NCBI GenBank assembly: GCA_038229715.1 | Contig: JBBROD010000012.1 | Location: 8,139-72,138, forward strand | Direction: 5' to 3' | DNA length: 64,000 nucleotides | Source: JANMES01 sp038229715 | Lineage (GTDB): Bacteria; Planctomycetota; Phycisphaerae; Tepidisphaerales; Tepidisphaeraceae | Shown here: positions 62,342 through 64,000 of the stretch, piece after piece | Layout: the number at the start of each line of letters is the position of its first letter | Position numbering within the stretch: the stretch's first letter is position 1 | Position numbers and translations under genes: made by a program | The notes under the pieces: model-generated | Database searches by the model: none | Told to the model about the DNA's origin: nothing | What the model saw: only the letters and a program-made list of their open reading frames with translations

Positions 62342-62592
62342 TTACACCTCGAATGCGGTTACGACGTGCAGCAGCTTTGCATTTCATCAGGTTCCACGAT
62401 CACTCGCCAACGCAAGCCGTTAAAGCTCGTTTCAATTCGATATCGGCCGGCTGTTGGATCGGACTCCCAAGACATCGCTCGCTGTAGCATATCGCGCAAA
62501 TCTAACTCGCGGAAGTGCCGTTCGGTCATTCGCTTTCGCAGATGCGGGTTCTCGCAACTGAGTTCGTACTGCCACCACGTCGGCCAATTCAT
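62342..62592 (-). pseudogene. Toxin-like small gene, frameshifted near its 3' end
   Basis: From ATG 62592 the product reads MNWPTWWQYELSCENPHLRK, then HFRELDLRDMLQRAMSWESD and RYRIETSFNGLRWRVIVEPD, which I know as the upstream partner of DUF2283 genes (DUF4258-like). In the frame as given it stops early at 62359 with QSCCTS. Re-reading one base near 62376-62379 (CAAAG) continues as KLLHVVTAFEV to a stop at 62342, three bases before the DUF2283 start. A one-base loss, true or a sequencing error, is the simplest explanation. Confidence 0.7.
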
Positions 62593-62602
62593 GACGCCCC
62601 CG

Positions 62603-62637
62603 AAAAAAACAATCGGACGGCGTTGGCCGTCCGATTG
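62603..62637 (-). terminator. Rho-independent terminator of groEL
   Basis: Arms 62610-62621 and 62626-62637 are exact reverse complements (12 bp) with a four-base loop. On the minus strand the stem is followed by seven T residues (A-run 62603-62609 on +). It is 14 bases after the groEL stop codon. Confidence 0.92.
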
Positions 62638-62651
62638 CTGATCTTGATGTA

Positions 62652-64000
<1,349 letters not shown>

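Overview
The window reads as a chromosomal stretch from a planctomycete, most likely of the Phycisphaerae. Pointers are the secreted DUF1501/DUF1800 pair, a DUF4159 gene facing an ExbB-ExbD-ExbD set, several secreted SASA (sialate-O-acetylesterase type) esterases, very large TPR envelope proteins, and Pro/Ala/Thr-rich low-complexity tails. This placement is inferred from gene content; no rRNA or tRNA gene was seen. The DNA is GC-rich except for a more AT-rich patch near 60.0-60.9 kb.

Layout. 1-7.6 kb: four + strand genes for secreted glycan-active proteins (two multi-domain SASA esterases, a TIM-barrel-like protein with a lectin-like tail, and an unknown secreted protein). 7.6-9.9 kb: tdh-kbl threonine degradation. 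10.3-12.9 kb: DUF4159 protein facing a TolQ/TolR-type energy-transduction set. 13.2-15.8 kb: DUF1800-DUF1501. 16.0-25.8 kb: a tightly coupled operon of giant TPR proteins carrying repeated acidic beta-sandwich units and one discoidin-like domain. 25.8-28.3 kb: ThiF/MoeB-type E1 enzyme, YlbF-like, EVE and PH-domain proteins. 28.3-35.5 kb: four glycosyltransferase-type genes and a bifunctional ADP-heptose-type enzyme with its two domains in reverse order, together suggesting an envelope glycan locus. 35.6-39.9 kb: DUF3467, GlcD-type oxidase, class V aminotransferase, sugar isomerase-like protein. 40.0-47.2 kb: addB-addA recombination helicase-nuclease. 47.2-58.6 kb: mixed housekeeping and envelope genes (GT2, TPR lipoprotein, RluA pseudouridine synthase, STAS protein, halogenase-like flavoprotein, DoxX, SRPBCC, FKBP, a third SASA esterase).

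58.6-64 kb is the most unusual part. A Gly-rich RRM protein and ten exact-length 21-bp tandem repeats lie between two imperfect 45-nt direct repeats. Next comes a small accessory island joined to the 3' end of groEL: a TIR-domain protein, a PIN-toxin remnant with its probable partner gene, a YgiT-type zinc-finger/DUF4258 pair, a diverged copy of the groEL 3' end with its terminator, a DUF2283 protein and a frameshifted toxin-like gene. The duplicated groEL tail suggests repeated insertion, or partial paralogue loss, at this site.

Interspersed repeats are a second theme. One family shares the palindrome CACGGGCCTCCGGCCCGTG; the other is built from TCATCCTGAGG arms. Both sit at gene ends, and in two places they lie in or run into reading frames. 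Four single-base frame disruptions or remnants occur between 58 and 62.4 kb; sequencing error cannot be excluded without reads.
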